This document shows, piece by piece, positions 8,247 to 17,318 of a stretch of 64,000 nucleotides of DNA. Under the pieces are notes generated by a model that searched no databases, had not been told where the DNA came from, and saw only the letters and a list, made by a program, of their open reading frames with translations. Source of the stretch: SZUA-320 sp963707875. Lineage in GTDB: Bacteria; Gemmatimonadota; Gemmatimonadetes; Gemmatimonadales; GWC2-71-9. Every line of letters starts with the position of its first letter. The first letter of the stretch is position 1. The translations under genes were made by a program, and so were the position numbers. The stretch covers positions 310,001-374,000 of the forward strand of contig CAVPRU010000014.1 in the NCBI GenBank assembly GCA_963707875.1, in the 5' to 3' direction.

Positions 8247-9185
8247 TTACTTATCTGGTTGTCGCTGGTCAAGTTGCGGTGCCTCATCCGGCTCGGGCAT
8301 CGGCCATCCGATGTTGAGGGCCTCACGGCGTGGCGCGTCCCGGCGGCGGCGGTAGATCCCCGCCGCCGCCACCAGAACGGCCGCCAGGGCGACCCATCCT
8401 CCCGCGGCCAGCCAGACGAACACCCCGTAGCGCCGCCGGATTTCCGCCCTCCAGGACCGCTCGAAGTGGGCCAGATCATACCCCGACACCTCGAGCAACG
8501 CGGCCTCGAACGGGATCCCCGCCGCCAGGCGGTCGAACAATCGATCGAGGGAGCCGGTGGGTTGGAGTCGAATCAGGTGGCTGACGGCCGATCCTGCCAG
8601 CGCATACCCGGCCTGCGCCTCCACCTCGCTGGCCCGGAGCGCCCGGTCCAACTCACCGAGGTCTCCCACCCCCCGGGTGGCCACCACGAGGTTCAGCTGC
8701 AAACCGAGCATCCGGCCGAACTCGTTGGCCGCCACGACGGCGTACCCCTCATCCAGCCAGAGGGGCACCCTTCCCCGGATGTGGGCGTGCAGGGCCAAGT
8801 GGGCCATCTCGTGTCGAAGCGCGCCGGCCGGATCCAGGGCATCGGCCCGGATGACGATCGTATTCGCCCCGGGAAAGGCAAAGCCGATTCCCCACTCCGG
8901 CACCGGACGCCCCCCCCGTCGGCGCAGCGCGGCACCATCCTCCACCACGATGAGCCGCATCCAGACCGGGGCCCATTTGCCCAGCCCGGGAAACTCGGTG
9001 GGTGTAGCCGCCTGCTCGGCCAGGGCGAAGGCCAGTTCCCGCCGCGCCGGGGGCGCCATGAGGGAAACCGGGCCGACCTCGAAGAGCTGGTATCCCTGGC
9101 CCAGCAGCTGAAACGCGAGGATCAGACCAGCGAGGTTCGTGGGACCTCTCCTCCCGCATCCACAATGGTGAGCATCTCCCGGCAT
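8247..9185 (-). CDS. Membrane-anchored MA-type zinc peptidase (start uncertain)
   Basis: The product has an HEMAH zinc-peptidase motif (RHEMAHLALHA) followed about 15 residues later by WLDEGYA. This is the gluzincin pattern of 'peptidase MA-like' proteins, in which the downstream glutamate is the third zinc ligand. A transmembrane helix (FVWLAAGGWVALAAVLVAAA) and a basic tail lie near the C-terminus. I give the ATG at 9185, which supplies a basic n-region and a weak hydrophobic segment that could act as a signal peptide. It overlaps the upstream TPR gene by 64 nt. A CTG at 9125 overlapping the upstream stop is the other possibility. The catalytic domain would face outward. Confidence 0.75.
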   Translation of the reverse strand: MPGDAHHCGCGRRGPTNLAGLILAFQLLGQGYQLFEVGPVSLMAPPARRELAFALAEQAATPTEFPGLGKWAPVWMRLIVVEDGAALRRRGGRPVPEWGIGFAFPGANTIVIRADALDPAGALRHEMAHLALHAHIRGRVPLWLDEGYAVVAANEFGRMLGLQLNLVVATRGVGDLGELDRALRASEVEAQAGYALAGSAVSHLIRLQPTGSLDRLFDRLAAGIPFEAALLEVSGYDLAHFERSWRAEIRRRYGVFVWLAAGGWVALAAVLVAAAGIYRRRRDAPRREALNIGWPMPEPDEAPQLDQRQPDK

Positions 9186-9979
9186 CGGGTACCCCAGGCG
9201 GAAAACGCGGTGGTGCTCGCCCCCACCCGCCACGCGGACCGGGCCGCATCCGGTTGGTCGGCAAACCACAGCGCCCGCCCCAATTCGTAGCGGGCTTCCG
9301 CCAGATTCGGGCCCAGATCCAGCGCCTGCTCGAAGAACGGCACCGCGTCCCCGAACATGCCTCGCTCGAAGTACACCATGCCGAGGTAGTAGTGGGCGTA
9401 GAGCAGGGCCTTGCGGTCGGACTGGTCCCGGATCACCCGGGAGAGATGCTCGATCGCCTCGCCGAAGTTCCGCTGCTTCAGGCAGACCAGGCCGACGTTT
9501 ACCCGGGCCAGCGCGTGGTTCGGATCCCGCTCCAACACACCTGCCAGGGTGGCCAGGGCCTGGTCCGGCTCCCCATCGAGCACCTGGGCCCAGCCGAGCA
9601 GGGCCCCGCCCTGGCTCTCCCCGGGAGCCAGCTCGAGGGCTCGTTGCAGCGCCTGGATCGCCCCGGGATAGTCCCCCATCGTGATCAGGTGCCATCCCTT
9701 CTCGATGTAGGTCGACGCCCCCAGCCGGTCCTCTCGGACCGGATCGGCATCGCTGGGTGGAGGCACCGCGCGCCGGTCCCGCACCCGAAGCAGCTCCGCG
9801 GCGGCTCGGACCTCATCGCGGAGCACCGTCGCCCCACCAATCAGGGTGTCGGCCCGGCGGTACAGCGAGGCCAGCCGTCGCAGCGCTTCGGCGCGGGCTT
9901 CGTCATTCGGGGCCTCGCTCACCGCGTTGCGAATCTGCTGGAGCTCAGACCGCCATTGGTTCAGCCACTCGTCGCTCAC
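9122..9979 (-). CDS. TPR-repeat protein at the end of the chemosensory locus
   Basis: A 285-residue protein without a signal peptide. An N-terminal coiled-coil-like helix (residues 1-90) precedes about four TPR units (about 100-270; motifs such as YPGAIQALQRALELAP and NHALARVNVGLV). The GTG start at 9979 overlaps the cheB stop as GTGA, so it is coupled to cheB. It is probably a cytoplasmic scaffold in the chemosensory pathway; the exact role is not visible. Confidence 0.85.
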   Translation of the reverse strand: MSDEWLNQWRSELQQIRNAVSEAPNDEARAEALRRLASLYRRADTLIGGATVLRDEVRAAAELLRVRDRRAVPPPSDADPVREDRLGASTYIEKGWHLITMGDYPGAIQALQRALELAPGESQGGALLGWAQVLDGEPDQALATLAGVLERDPNHALARVNVGLVCLKQRNFGEAIEHLSRVIRDQSDRKALLYAHYYLGMVYFERGMFGDAVPFFEQALDLGPNLAEARYELGRALWFADQPDAARSAWRVGASTTAFSAWGTRCREMLTIVDAGGEVPRTSLV

Positions 9980-11061
9980 CCGCGATCTCCCCCGATTGAA
10001 TTGATCATCCAGGCTGCTGCCGCGGCCGCGATCCCTCCCAGCGGGAGGACCTGATCCACTCCGCCGGCGGCCGCGGCGGCCCCGGGCATTCCGAAGATCA
10101 CCGACGTCTCCCGATCCTGGGCGAGCCCCCGACCACCGGCCCGTCGAATCGCCCGGAGGCCCTCCGCCCCGTCCTTTCCCAGGCCGGTCAGCACGATCCC
10201 GAGGGCCCGCGCCCCGAACACCGAGGCAACCGAGTGGAAGAGCGGATCCGCGGCCGGTCGCACCCCCCAGACCGGTGCCCCCCGCCCGAGCCGGATCCGG
10301 GGGCCCTCGGGATCGCTCTCCACGCTCATGTGCCAATCGCCCGGGGCGACGTAGGCCGTGTCCTGCAACAGAGGCACCCGGTCCTCCGCCTCCACCACCG
10401 CGATCTGGCTCTGGGCCGCCAGCCGATCGGCCAGACTTCGGGTGAACCCCGCCGGCATGTGCTGGGCGATCACCACCGCCGCCCGGTGCCCGGTGGGCAG
10501 CCTGGGAACGACTTCGGCCAGGGCGCGGGGGCCGCCGGTCGACGCGGCGATCGCGATGCAGCGTCTGGCCCTTCCCGCCAGGGCATGCCCCAGCGCGGCG
10601 GGCGCCCGGGCCGCTGGCCGGGCGAGCACCGGGACCCGGGATACATCCGCCCGACGGGCTGCCCGAAGCGCCTGCAACAGCCGCTCCTCCAGCCGGGAAG
10701 TGGCCGCCGGGCTCCGCTCATCCTCCTTGGGGACCAATTCCACGGCCCCCAGTTCGAGGGCCCGGATCGCCCCCACGGTGCCGGCCCCGACGTAGCCGCT
10801 GACCACCACCACTGGTCTCGGCATCTCCGACATCAGGTACCCGATGGTGCCCAACCCATCCAGCTCGGGCATCTCCAGATCCATGGTGATCAGATCGGGA
10901 TCGTACCGGTGGGTTTTCCGCAGCGCATCCATCCCGTTGCGGGCGGTGGCCACGACCCGGAACTCACCACTTGACCCGATCAGATCGCTCAACAGCCGCC
11001 GGAAGAACGGGCTGTCGTCGGTGACCAGTACGGTGGCGACGTCAGAGCGCGAAGGTTCCAT
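9976..11061 (-). CDS. cheB: Chemotaxis response regulator protein-glutamate methylesterase CheB
   Basis: CheB removes methyl groups from receptor glutamates when phosphorylated by CheA. The 361-residue product has an N-terminal receiver domain (DD at 15-16, phospho-acceptor D61 in MDLEMPELDG, K112) and a C-terminal methylesterase domain with the catalytic triad S174 (AASTGGP), H201 (QHMPAGFT) and D297 (LTGLGKDG). All key residues are intact. The ATG lies 20 nt inside the cheD 3' end. It belongs to the long che-mgl transcript; its receptor substrates must be encoded elsewhere. Confidence 0.96.
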   Translation of the reverse strand: MEPSRSDVATVLVTDDSPFFRRLLSDLIGSSGEFRVVATARNGMDALRKTHRYDPDLITMDLEMPELDGLGTIGYLMSEMPRPVVVVSGYVGAGTVGAIRALELGAVELVPKEDERSPAATSRLEERLLQALRAARRADVSRVPVLARPAARAPAALGHALAGRARRCIAIAASTGGPRALAEVVPRLPTGHRAAVVIAQHMPAGFTRSLADRLAAQSQIAVVEAEDRVPLLQDTAYVAPGDWHMSVESDPEGPRIRLGRGAPVWGVRPAADPLFHSVASVFGARALGIVLTGLGKDGAEGLRAIRRAGGRGLAQDRETSVIFGMPGAAAAAGGVDQVLPLGGIAAAAAAWMINSIGGDRG

Positions 11062-11533
11062 GCCGCACCGACCGCACGGTCACCGTCCCCGCCGCCAGAT
11101 CGAACCGCACGGAGCGGCCGTGGTCACCACCGACCGCCTCCCCCACCAGCGGCAGACTCAGGGTGTCCAGGGCCCGACGAGCGGCCACGGTGTTCCGCTC
11201 ACCGATGGCGATCAGACCGGGAGCGGTGAGGTTGCGGAACATGGTGGCGCCGCCGACCAGTCGGGCCACCACCCGGTGGCGGGCCGCGCCGGCCGCGAGG
11301 ACCGCCTCGAGCAGTGCCGGCACTGCACTCTGGGCGTACCGCGCGGGCACGGCGTCGGGTCGTTCCCCCACGGCGGCGGTGGGAAGCAGGACATGAGCCA
11401 ACCCTCCCACCCGCGCCTCGGGATCGTGGAGGATCACGGCGACACAGCTGCCGAGCCCGAGCGCCTCGAGTTGGGCTGGTGCCGGCCGGGCGATCAGTTC
11501 GGCGACGCGGACGATGATGGGCTGATCAGTCAC
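11042..11533 (-). CDS. cheD: Chemoreceptor glutamine deamidase CheD
   Basis: CheD deamidates receptor glutamines and in some bacteria binds CheC to stimulate it. The 163-residue product shows the family motifs LGSC (catalytic C30), GLAHVLLP (H47), GGATMF and IGERN. The GTG at 11533 overlaps the last 8 nt of cheR. cheD and cheC are both in this locus, which fits a Bacillus-like CheC/CheD adaptation loop. Confidence 0.93.
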   Translation of the reverse strand: MTDQPIIVRVAELIARPAPAQLEALGLGSCVAVILHDPEARVGGLAHVLLPTAAVGERPDAVPARYAQSAVPALLEAVLAAGAARHRVVARLVGGATMFRNLTAPGLIAIGERNTVAARRALDTLSLPLVGEAVGGDHGRSVRFDLAAGTVTVRSVRHGTFAL

Positions 11534-12344
11534 GGCTCCTCCGGAAGATCCGCTCGCGGCCATCCACCGTCTCGAACAACCCGCGCGAGGTCCCGCTCAA
11601 GGTCTCCACCTTCCCCAGGACCAGCAGGCCGCCTGGCCGGAGGGCGCCCGCGAAGGAGAGGAACAACTCCTCCTGGAGCTCCCGGGTGAAGTAGATCAGC
11701 ACGTTCCGGCAGACCACCAGATCATAGTCGGTGCCCGGCGCCGGGTGCCGGCTCATGTCGTGAGATCGGAAACTGACCGCCGGTCGGAGCCGGGGACTGA
11801 CCTCAAAACCCGCCTCCGTCTTCCGGGTCCAGCGGGCCATGACCCCAGGTGGGGCCTCCTTCGCCGCCGCCACTGGATAGCGACCCTTTCGAGCCACCGC
11901 CAGCGACGGCTCATCGAGATCGGTGGCCTCCACTTCGAACCAGCGCGGCAGTACCCCGCCGGACTGCGGCGCGGTTTCCGCCAACACCATCGCCAGGGTC
12001 CACGCCTCCTCACCGGTGGCGCAGCCGGCACTCCACCCCCGTCGCCTGGCCGGCCGGCTGGAGTTCTCCGCGGCGAGGATGGACTGGACCTTGGCCCAGA
12101 CCTCCGGGTTGCGGAAGAAGCCGGTAACGTTGATGGTGATCGCCTGTCGCAGGCGATCCAACTCCCCCGGGATCGTCCCCACCACATCGGCGTACTCGCT
12201 CAGGGTCGACACCCCGCAGGCCCGCATCCGCACCGCCAGTCGACGACTGAGGCAGCGCTCCTTGTAGCGATCCAGGCTCGGCAGATTCTGCCCTTCCAGC
12301 CGTCGCAGGAGGCGCCCGAACCCCGGGTCCGAGGACAAGGTCAT
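11526..12344 (-). CDS. cheR: Chemotaxis protein methyltransferase CheR
   Basis: CheR transfers methyl groups from SAM to receptor glutamates. The 272-residue product has the N-terminal helical domain with VTGFFRNPEVW, the SAM-binding motif SAGCATGEEAWTLA, the acidic loop EATDLDE and the typical CRNVLIYF strand. No TPR extension is present, but a separate TPR protein is encoded next to it. The ATG at 12344 overlaps the upstream stop as TGATG. Confidence 0.96.
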   Translation of the reverse strand: MTLSSDPGFGRLLRRLEGQNLPSLDRYKERCLSRRLAVRMRACGVSTLSEYADVVGTIPGELDRLRQAITINVTGFFRNPEVWAKVQSILAAENSSRPARRRGWSAGCATGEEAWTLAMVLAETAPQSGGVLPRWFEVEATDLDEPSLAVARKGRYPVAAAKEAPPGVMARWTRKTEAGFEVSPRLRPAVSFRSHDMSRHPAPGTDYDLVVCRNVLIYFTRELQEELFLSFAGALRPGGLLVLGKVETLSGTSRGLFETVDGRERIFRRSRD

Positions 12345-13957
12345 CAGCCGGCCCCGAGCATCTGGAGATTGGCTCTTGCGAGCTGGTGTCCCGGACTGAG
12401 CTCCAGGGCCCTGCCCCAGTGCTTCCGGGCCGCTTCGGAATCGCCCCGGCGGAGGGCGAGGTTGCCGAGTTTGAAGTAGAGATCCTCTCCCAGATCCGGC
12501 GCCAGTCGGGCCGCCCGTTCGAAGGCGGCAACCGCCTCATCGAAGCGCCCCAGTCGATACAGCACATCGCCGAGGTTCTTCGACACCTGGGGCAGGCTGG
12601 CGTCCGCCTCCAGCGCGTCGTTCAGTACCTGCTCGGTCCGGGTCAGTTCGCCCGACGCCTCCAACAGAACGGCGTGGTTGTTCAGCAGCACGGCCTGGTC
12701 GGGCCACCGGGCTACCCCTTCTTCGCCGAGACTCCGGGCGGTCTCCAAGTCTCCCACCGCGGCGAGGGCGCGCATCATCCCCCAGTACCAGAGCGCCGGG
12801 ACGTCGTCTCCGGTGAACTCCCTGGCCCGCTCCAGTCTCGCCACCGCGATCCCGGGGTTTCCCCGATCGAGGGCCACCAGGCCCCAGGCGATGTGGCTGG
12901 CGGCCCGCTCCGGGGCACGACTGGTCGCCTCGGCCAGGGTGCTCTCTGCCTGTTCCAGCTCCCCGGCTTCGCCCAGGGCGACGCCGAGGTTGTGGAGGAT
13001 CGCGGGACGGGGGCCGGCCCGATCCGCCGCTCCGCGGAGGAAGTAGACCGCTTCAGCCCACTGCCCCCGCCGGGCGGCGATCAGCCCGAGATGGAAGGGG
13101 GCGAATCCTTCGCCAGGGCGGAGTTCCATGACCCGCCGGAATTCCCGGACCGCTTCGTCCAGCATCCCGGTCCGGTAGAAGGCCACCCCGAGATTGCGAT
13201 GTTCTTCGATCTGGGTCTCGTGGGATCGGGCCGACGGGCCCGGCGTCGAGGTGCCAACGCGATGAATGACCCCGGCGGACAGCAATCCGAACAGCGCCTG
13301 ACAGCAGTCGAATTCGGTGAGGCCGGTTTCCTCCACCAGGCCGCGCACATCCCGGGAGCCGTCCAGCCGCGGCAGCAGCCGGCGCTGGGAGGCGGACAGA
13401 TCGAGCCCGGACGGATCGGGGACGCCCGGGTCCCGGGCGAAGATCAGATCGAAGCTGGGGATCTTCTTCTCGATCACGGCCCACTCGTCCACCCGACGCG
13501 CTCCCTCAAGCAGCAACGAGTCCGGCGAGATCCGTACCCGGTCGACATCCGGATCGGGGGCCAGCGCCGGCTCGAACGTGAAGGTCCCACTCCGCCAGTT
13601 GAAGAGCGCGTACACCGCCTCATCGACCTGCCGGCGAACCATGGCCTTCAGTTGTTCGGGAGTCAGGGCACCGAGTCCCACCAGGACCTCGCCGATTCGT
13701 CGGCTACCGGGCCGGGCCTGCATCCTCATCGCCTCGTCCAGTTGGGCCGGCGTCACCAGGCCACTCTTCACCAGCAGATCCCCCAGCCGATCCGGTCGAT
13801 TCACGATGGTGGCGTGCACCACCCAACCGTCCTCGAAGAACAGGCTGGCGTGTCGCCCACGGTCCGCCAACGCCAGGCATCCGGTCCGCCGCCCCAGATG
13901 CAGCATCTGGATCACGTCGGGCAGGCCGGCTTCCTGGAGACTCCCCCGGATCGCCAT
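12344..13957 (-). CDS. DUF4388 protein with C-terminal TPR repeats
   Basis: A 537-residue protein. Residues about 1-210 match the DUF4388 architecture: GSLQEAGLPDVIQMLHLGRRTG, then FFEDGWVVHA, then a middle part with GEVLVGLG and a long ALFNWRSG-type strand. A winged-helix-like segment follows (about 220-270). The rest is TPR repeats (about 280-530). DUF4388 proteins are common in Myxococcota and Gemmatimonadota signalling clusters, but their activity is not established. The TGATG overlap with the DnaA-like gene supports the start. Confidence 0.85.
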   Translation of the reverse strand: MAIRGSLQEAGLPDVIQMLHLGRRTGCLALADRGRHASLFFEDGWVVHATIVNRPDRLGDLLVKSGLVTPAQLDEAMRMQARPGSRRIGEVLVGLGALTPEQLKAMVRRQVDEAVYALFNWRSGTFTFEPALAPDPDVDRVRISPDSLLLEGARRVDEWAVIEKKIPSFDLIFARDPGVPDPSGLDLSASQRRLLPRLDGSRDVRGLVEETGLTEFDCCQALFGLLSAGVIHRVGTSTPGPSARSHETQIEEHRNLGVAFYRTGMLDEAVREFRRVMELRPGEGFAPFHLGLIAARRGQWAEAVYFLRGAADRAGPRPAILHNLGVALGEAGELEQAESTLAEATSRAPERAASHIAWGLVALDRGNPGIAVARLERAREFTGDDVPALWYWGMMRALAAVGDLETARSLGEEGVARWPDQAVLLNNHAVLLEASGELTRTEQVLNDALEADASLPQVSKNLGDVLYRLGRFDEAVAAFERAARLAPDLGEDLYFKLGNLALRRGDSEAARKHWGRALELSPGHQLARANLQMLGAG

Positions 13958-15906
13958 CAGCCCATCTCCTCGATCAGGCGCTGGCGCGGCTCCGGCCACC
14001 GCTCGACCATCTTCTCGCGCAGCTTGGGGCCCCCGAGGGACCGGCCCACGCCGGACCGGCCGCCGGTGGCGCTGGCGGACGGCCCCGGGGACTCCAGGGC
14101 CTGGCGGGCGAGCGTCAGACTGGGAGGCAGCCCCGCGCCCGCCGCGGCCACCAGCACCCGGCGGACCGCCGCGTGAATCGCCCGGACACTCGCCCCTGTC
14201 GCGCTCGCCAGGTACTCGATCAGCCCCGCATCGCCGGCCGCCTCCGTGGCCTCGAGCAACCGGGTCACGAGCCCGCGGCGAACTTCCCGATCCGGGGCGG
14301 GCAGTTCCACACTCAACCCACCCGCCACCCGGGAGAGGAGTTGGGGATTGATGCCAGCCAACTCCGCCGGTGAGATGGCACTGGTGACGGCCACCGGGCG
14401 CCCGGCCTCGAGCAGGATCTCGACGACGCCCAGCAAGGCCTCCTGGGCCGCGGAGTGTCCGACCAGCAGGTGAAGATCATCGATGAGCAGGGCACCGGCC
14501 CACTGGTACCGTTGCCGCCAGTCCATCACCCCACCGGGCACCCCGGCGGCTTCGATCTCCGCCGCCATCGCCTGGGCACCGGTCAACACCACCGCCCGCC
14601 GGCCCCGGGCCACGAGGAGATTGCCGTAGCCGTGGAGCAGATGGGTCTTCGCGGTCCCGCTGCCGCCCAGCAGCAGCAGGGGATTGGTCTCCGGCCCGGC
14701 CAGTTCCGCTGCCTGGCGAACCGCCGCAAAGGCCGCCCGGTTGGAGGTGACGTCGATCAGATCGTCGACCATCAGATTGGGGTTCGGGCCCTGTGCCGCC
14801 AGCCCCCGGGTTCGTGCTTCTTCGAGAAACTTGGCCGCCTCGGTCACCCGGTCCGGATCGCGGAGGACTTCGGCCTCCTCCAGCTCCGGCGCCAGCTCGG
14901 CCAGCTGGGCCCGGATGCCCTGCAGCGTCGCGACGTCCTGCTCGAATTGCCGGAGCACTGCGGTGGGTTGGGACGAGACCTCCTGATCGAGGAGCGCCTG
15001 AAGCCTGGCGCAGCGGATGCCCTCGGCCTCCCAGCGCAGGATGGCATTGGCCACCTGGGAGCGCCACCGGTCCACCTGATCGCTGACCCCCGCGACGATC
15101 TCCGACAGGAAGGCCCCGAACTCATCGGATTCCTCTCCGGTCCCCTCGCCCCGGTCCGGCGCATCCAGCGGCGTCACAAAGGACTTGGCGCCGGCCGCCG
15201 GTTCGCCTGGTGCCATGCCGGTCACCAGCACTCGGGTCTGCACCGGGTCGAGCGGCGTCGGGCTGACTTCCTGGAAGGCGATCAGCCGGTTGACGGTGCC
15301 CAGCAGTTCCTGCACGGTGCCGAGCGGCATCCGGACCACCTCATCCACCACCGCCCGGGCGAAGGACACACCGGCGAACTCGGCCCGGCGACGGAGGATC
15401 TCTTCCCGCAGGGCGAGGTCCGGGGGCGAAATCTCTACCACCAGTCCGCTTCCCAGCCCCTGGGCGAGCACCTCTTCACCATCGAGCCACTCGGGCGGCC
15501 CCCTTCGAGCCGCCACCACCGTCGCCCGCCCCGACTGGACACGCTCCTCCAGCAACGCCCCGAGCTTGGTGCGCCCGGCGGTCACCTGATCCACATCGTC
15601 GACCAGCAGCAGCCCGGCTTCCCGGAGCGGTTCCAGGCCCGCATCGGTCTGCGCTTCGAGCAACAGGGCCAGCGCGTCTGCCTCCAGGTACACGACATGG
15701 GCGGTGGGATCCACCATCCGCCGGTGGGCACCGATCGCGTGCAGCAGGTGGGTCTTCCCCTGCCCCGAGTCACCCCACAGGTAGAGTGGATTGAAGGGGG
15801 GCCTCGCCGACTCCGACAGGGTGCGCGCGGCGGCGGCCGCCAGCTGGTTGGCAGCCCCCACCACAAAGGTGGCGAAGGTGCGGGTCGGGTCGAGCGGGTC
15901 CATCAT
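13957..15906 (-). CDS. Tandem DnaA-like AAA+ ATPase (two ATPase modules, no DNA-binding domain IV)
   Basis: A 649-residue protein with two DnaA-type AAA+ modules. Module 1 has NPLYLWGDSGQGKTHLLHAIG (Walker A 45-52), Walker B LLLVDD near 99-104 and a DnaA-like GTVQELLGTVNRL segment near 196-208. A helical, coiled-coil-like linker covers about 265-370. Module 2 has NPLLLLGGSGTAKTHLLHGYG (Walker A 414-421, with Ala in place of the conserved Gly before Lys), Walker B ALLIDD near 472-477 and a C-terminal helical bundle. No DnaA domain IV helix-turn-helix is visible, so it is not the replication initiator. Its position between mglA and a DUF4388 gene links it to the chemosensory/polarity module. 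The function is unknown. Confidence 0.85.
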   Translation of the reverse strand: MMDPLDPTRTFATFVVGAANQLAAAAARTLSESARPPFNPLYLWGDSGQGKTHLLHAIGAHRRMVDPTAHVVYLEADALALLLEAQTDAGLEPLREAGLLLVDDVDQVTAGRTKLGALLEERVQSGRATVVAARRGPPEWLDGEEVLAQGLGSGLVVEISPPDLALREEILRRRAEFAGVSFARAVVDEVVRMPLGTVQELLGTVNRLIAFQEVSPTPLDPVQTRVLVTGMAPGEPAAGAKSFVTPLDAPDRGEGTGEESDEFGAFLSEIVAGVSDQVDRWRSQVANAILRWEAEGIRCARLQALLDQEVSSQPTAVLRQFEQDVATLQGIRAQLAELAPELEEAEVLRDPDRVTEAAKFLEEARTRGLAAQGPNPNLMVDDLIDVTSNRAAFAAVRQAAELAGPETNPLLLLGGSGTAKTHLLHGYGNLLVARGRRAVVLTGAQAMAAEIEAAGVPGGVMDWRQRYQWAGALLIDDLHLLVGHSAAQEALLGVVEILLEAGRPVAVTSAISPAELAGINPQLLSRVAGGLSVELPAPDREVRRGLVTRLLEATEAAGDAGLIEYLASATGASVRAIHAAVRRVLVAAAGAGLPPSLTLARQALESPGPSASATGGRSGVGRSLGGPKLREKMVERWPEPRQRLIEEMG

Positions 15907-16505
15907 CCGGCCGGCTCCGGTCGTGCCAGGCGTCGGAGGACCAGGGCCGAGGCCGCCTTGAGCGTCTCGAACACGCCCCCACCGCGCAGGGCATCCGCGG
16001 GGAAACTGGGGGCCCCCCGGAAGTTGAGGCTCTCCTCCAGGACCTCGGCGTCCATCACCAGTTCCGGCGGGAGGTCCTGCTTGTTGAACTGGAAGACCAT
16101 CGGGAAATGGCGCACGTCGACCCCCTGCTCCAGCAGGTTGTCGTGCAGATCCCGCAGGCTTTCGAGGTTCTCCTCGAACCGCCGCGCCTGGCTGTCCGCT
16201 ACGAAGACCACCCCATCGGCCCCCTGCAGGACGAGCCGACGCGTCGAGGCGTAATACACCTGCCCGGGCACGGTATACAGTTGAAACCGGGTGGTGAACC
16301 CGGCGATCTCGCCCAGGTCGAGCGGCAGGAAGTCGAAGAACAGGGTCCGGTCTCCATGGGTGGCGAGCGACACCATCTTGCCCCGACGCGCCGCCGGTAC
16401 CCGGCCATGGATGTACTGGAGGTTGGTCGTCTTGCCCGACCGGCCCGGCCCGTAGTAGACGAGCTTGCAGGTGATTTCCCGGGCGGTGAAGTTGACGAGC
16501 GGCAT
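15903..16505 (-). CDS. mglA: MglA-like small Ras-family GTPase
   Basis: A 200-residue GTPase with P-loop GPGRSGKT (19-26), the MglA-type segment following THGDRTLFFDFLPLDLGEI, VPGQVYY near 79-85 and the base-specificity motif NKQD (141-144). In Myxococcus, MglA sets leading-pole identity for gliding and type IV pili. Roadblock proteins lie directly upstream, as MglB precedes MglA there. The start at 16505 is the only ATG that gives the family N-terminus. Confidence 0.92.
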   Translation of the reverse strand: MPLVNFTAREITCKLVYYGPGRSGKTTNLQYIHGRVPAARRGKMVSLATHGDRTLFFDFLPLDLGEIAGFTTRFQLYTVPGQVYYASTRRLVLQGADGVVFVADSQARRFEENLESLRDLHDNLLEQGVDVRHFPMVFQFNKQDLPPELVMDAEVLEESLNFRGAPSFPADALRGGGVFETLKAASALVLRRLARPEPAG

Positions 16506-16506
16506 C

Positions 16507-16968
16507 TCAGCGACCGAACAGGCTGCGGAGGCTGCGATTGAGTTCATCCTCGAACTGCTCGGCCAGCAGGACGGCTTCCTTCCGCTGGATCGGGGCGGCG
16601 GCCCTGAGCTCCGCCGCAAACTGGCCGAAGAACAGTTGCACCAGCCCGTGGCTCGTCTCGTGATCGAACACCACCAGGCCGATCCACCGGCCACTGTGCA
16701 TCGGAAACGGCGCGAGAAAGACGCCGCGGCCGGCATTCTGGTGCGCGATGTTCCCGAAGGAGCCGGCCTTCATGACCCGGGCCAGCTCCTCGGTGGAAGC
16801 CACGATCGCGGCCCCGAGGGAGGCGGCCGCCATGACATCGAGCGACCTGGTGAATCCGTACTGGGCCACGACCTGACCCGACGACGTCATCACCAGCACC
16901 AGTCGGGCGGAGGACTCCCGGAGGAACTCCCGCAGGGGCGGTTCCACCCACGGCTCGATCGTTCTCAC
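16507..16968 (-). CDS. Roadblock/LC7-domain protein (MglB-like), 153 aa
   Basis: A 153-residue protein of the roadblock/LC7 fold with the typical VLVMTSSGQVVAQ strand, an ASLGAAIVAS helix, and the strands GVFLAPF and GLVVFDH. A charged C-terminal helix ends in NRSLRSLFG. MglB-type roadblock proteins are GTPase-activating partners of MglA. The GTG at 16968 overlaps the upstream stop as GTGA, and mglA follows after one base. It is the best MglB candidate by position. Confidence 0.83.
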   Translation of the reverse strand: MRTIEPWVEPPLREFLRESSARLVLVMTSSGQVVAQYGFTRSLDVMAAASLGAAIVASTEELARVMKAGSFGNIAHQNAGRGVFLAPFPMHSGRWIGLVVFDHETSHGLVQLFFGQFAAELRAAAPIQRKEAVLLAEQFEDELNRSLRSLFGR

Positions 16969-17318
16969 GACGGCATCCGCTCCGTGGCGTCCACCAGGGT
17001 CAGCCGCAGGAGGCTGACGTTGGCCGTGGCCTCCGCGACCGCGACCAGCAGCAGGTCTGCCGGCGCCGGCCGCGCAAGGACATGGCCTCGTTCCCCTTCG
17101 AGGTGGACCACTGCCGGAGGCAACTGCCCTGCGGCGGCCATCGCCCGGCCCAGCCGGCTGACCAGGCTCGCGGTCAGTGCGGCGAGCGCGGCGGAATCGA
17201 TGCCCTCCATCGAGGATTCGGCCACCACCAGACCATCCTCCGCCGAGACCACGACGGCGCTCCGGACCCCCTGGACCCGGGTGATCCCATCGAGGACCGC
17301 CTCGAATCCCCGGCTCAT
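16965..17318 (-). CDS. Roadblock/LC7-domain protein, 117 aa
   Basis: A 117-residue minimal roadblock/LC7 domain: SRGFEAVLDGITRVQGVRSA helix, VVVSAEDGLVVAES hairpin, ALTASLVSRLGRAM helix and DLLLVAVA strand. Its two neighbours also look like roadblock proteins, so this locus may form hetero-oligomeric roadblock assemblies. The ATG at 17318 overlaps the upstream stop as ATGA. Confidence 0.85.
   Translation of the reverse strand: MSRGFEAVLDGITRVQGVRSAVVVSAEDGLVVAESSMEGIDSAALAALTASLVSRLGRAMAAAGQLPPAVVHLEGERGHVLARPAPADLLLVAVAEATANVSLLRLTLVDATERMPS

Noticed and set aside
13957..15906. Replication initiator dnaA
   Set aside because: No domain IV DNA-binding helix-turn-helix, no dnaN or oriC-like DnaA boxes nearby, and two ATPase modules in one chain. 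It is DnaA-like only.
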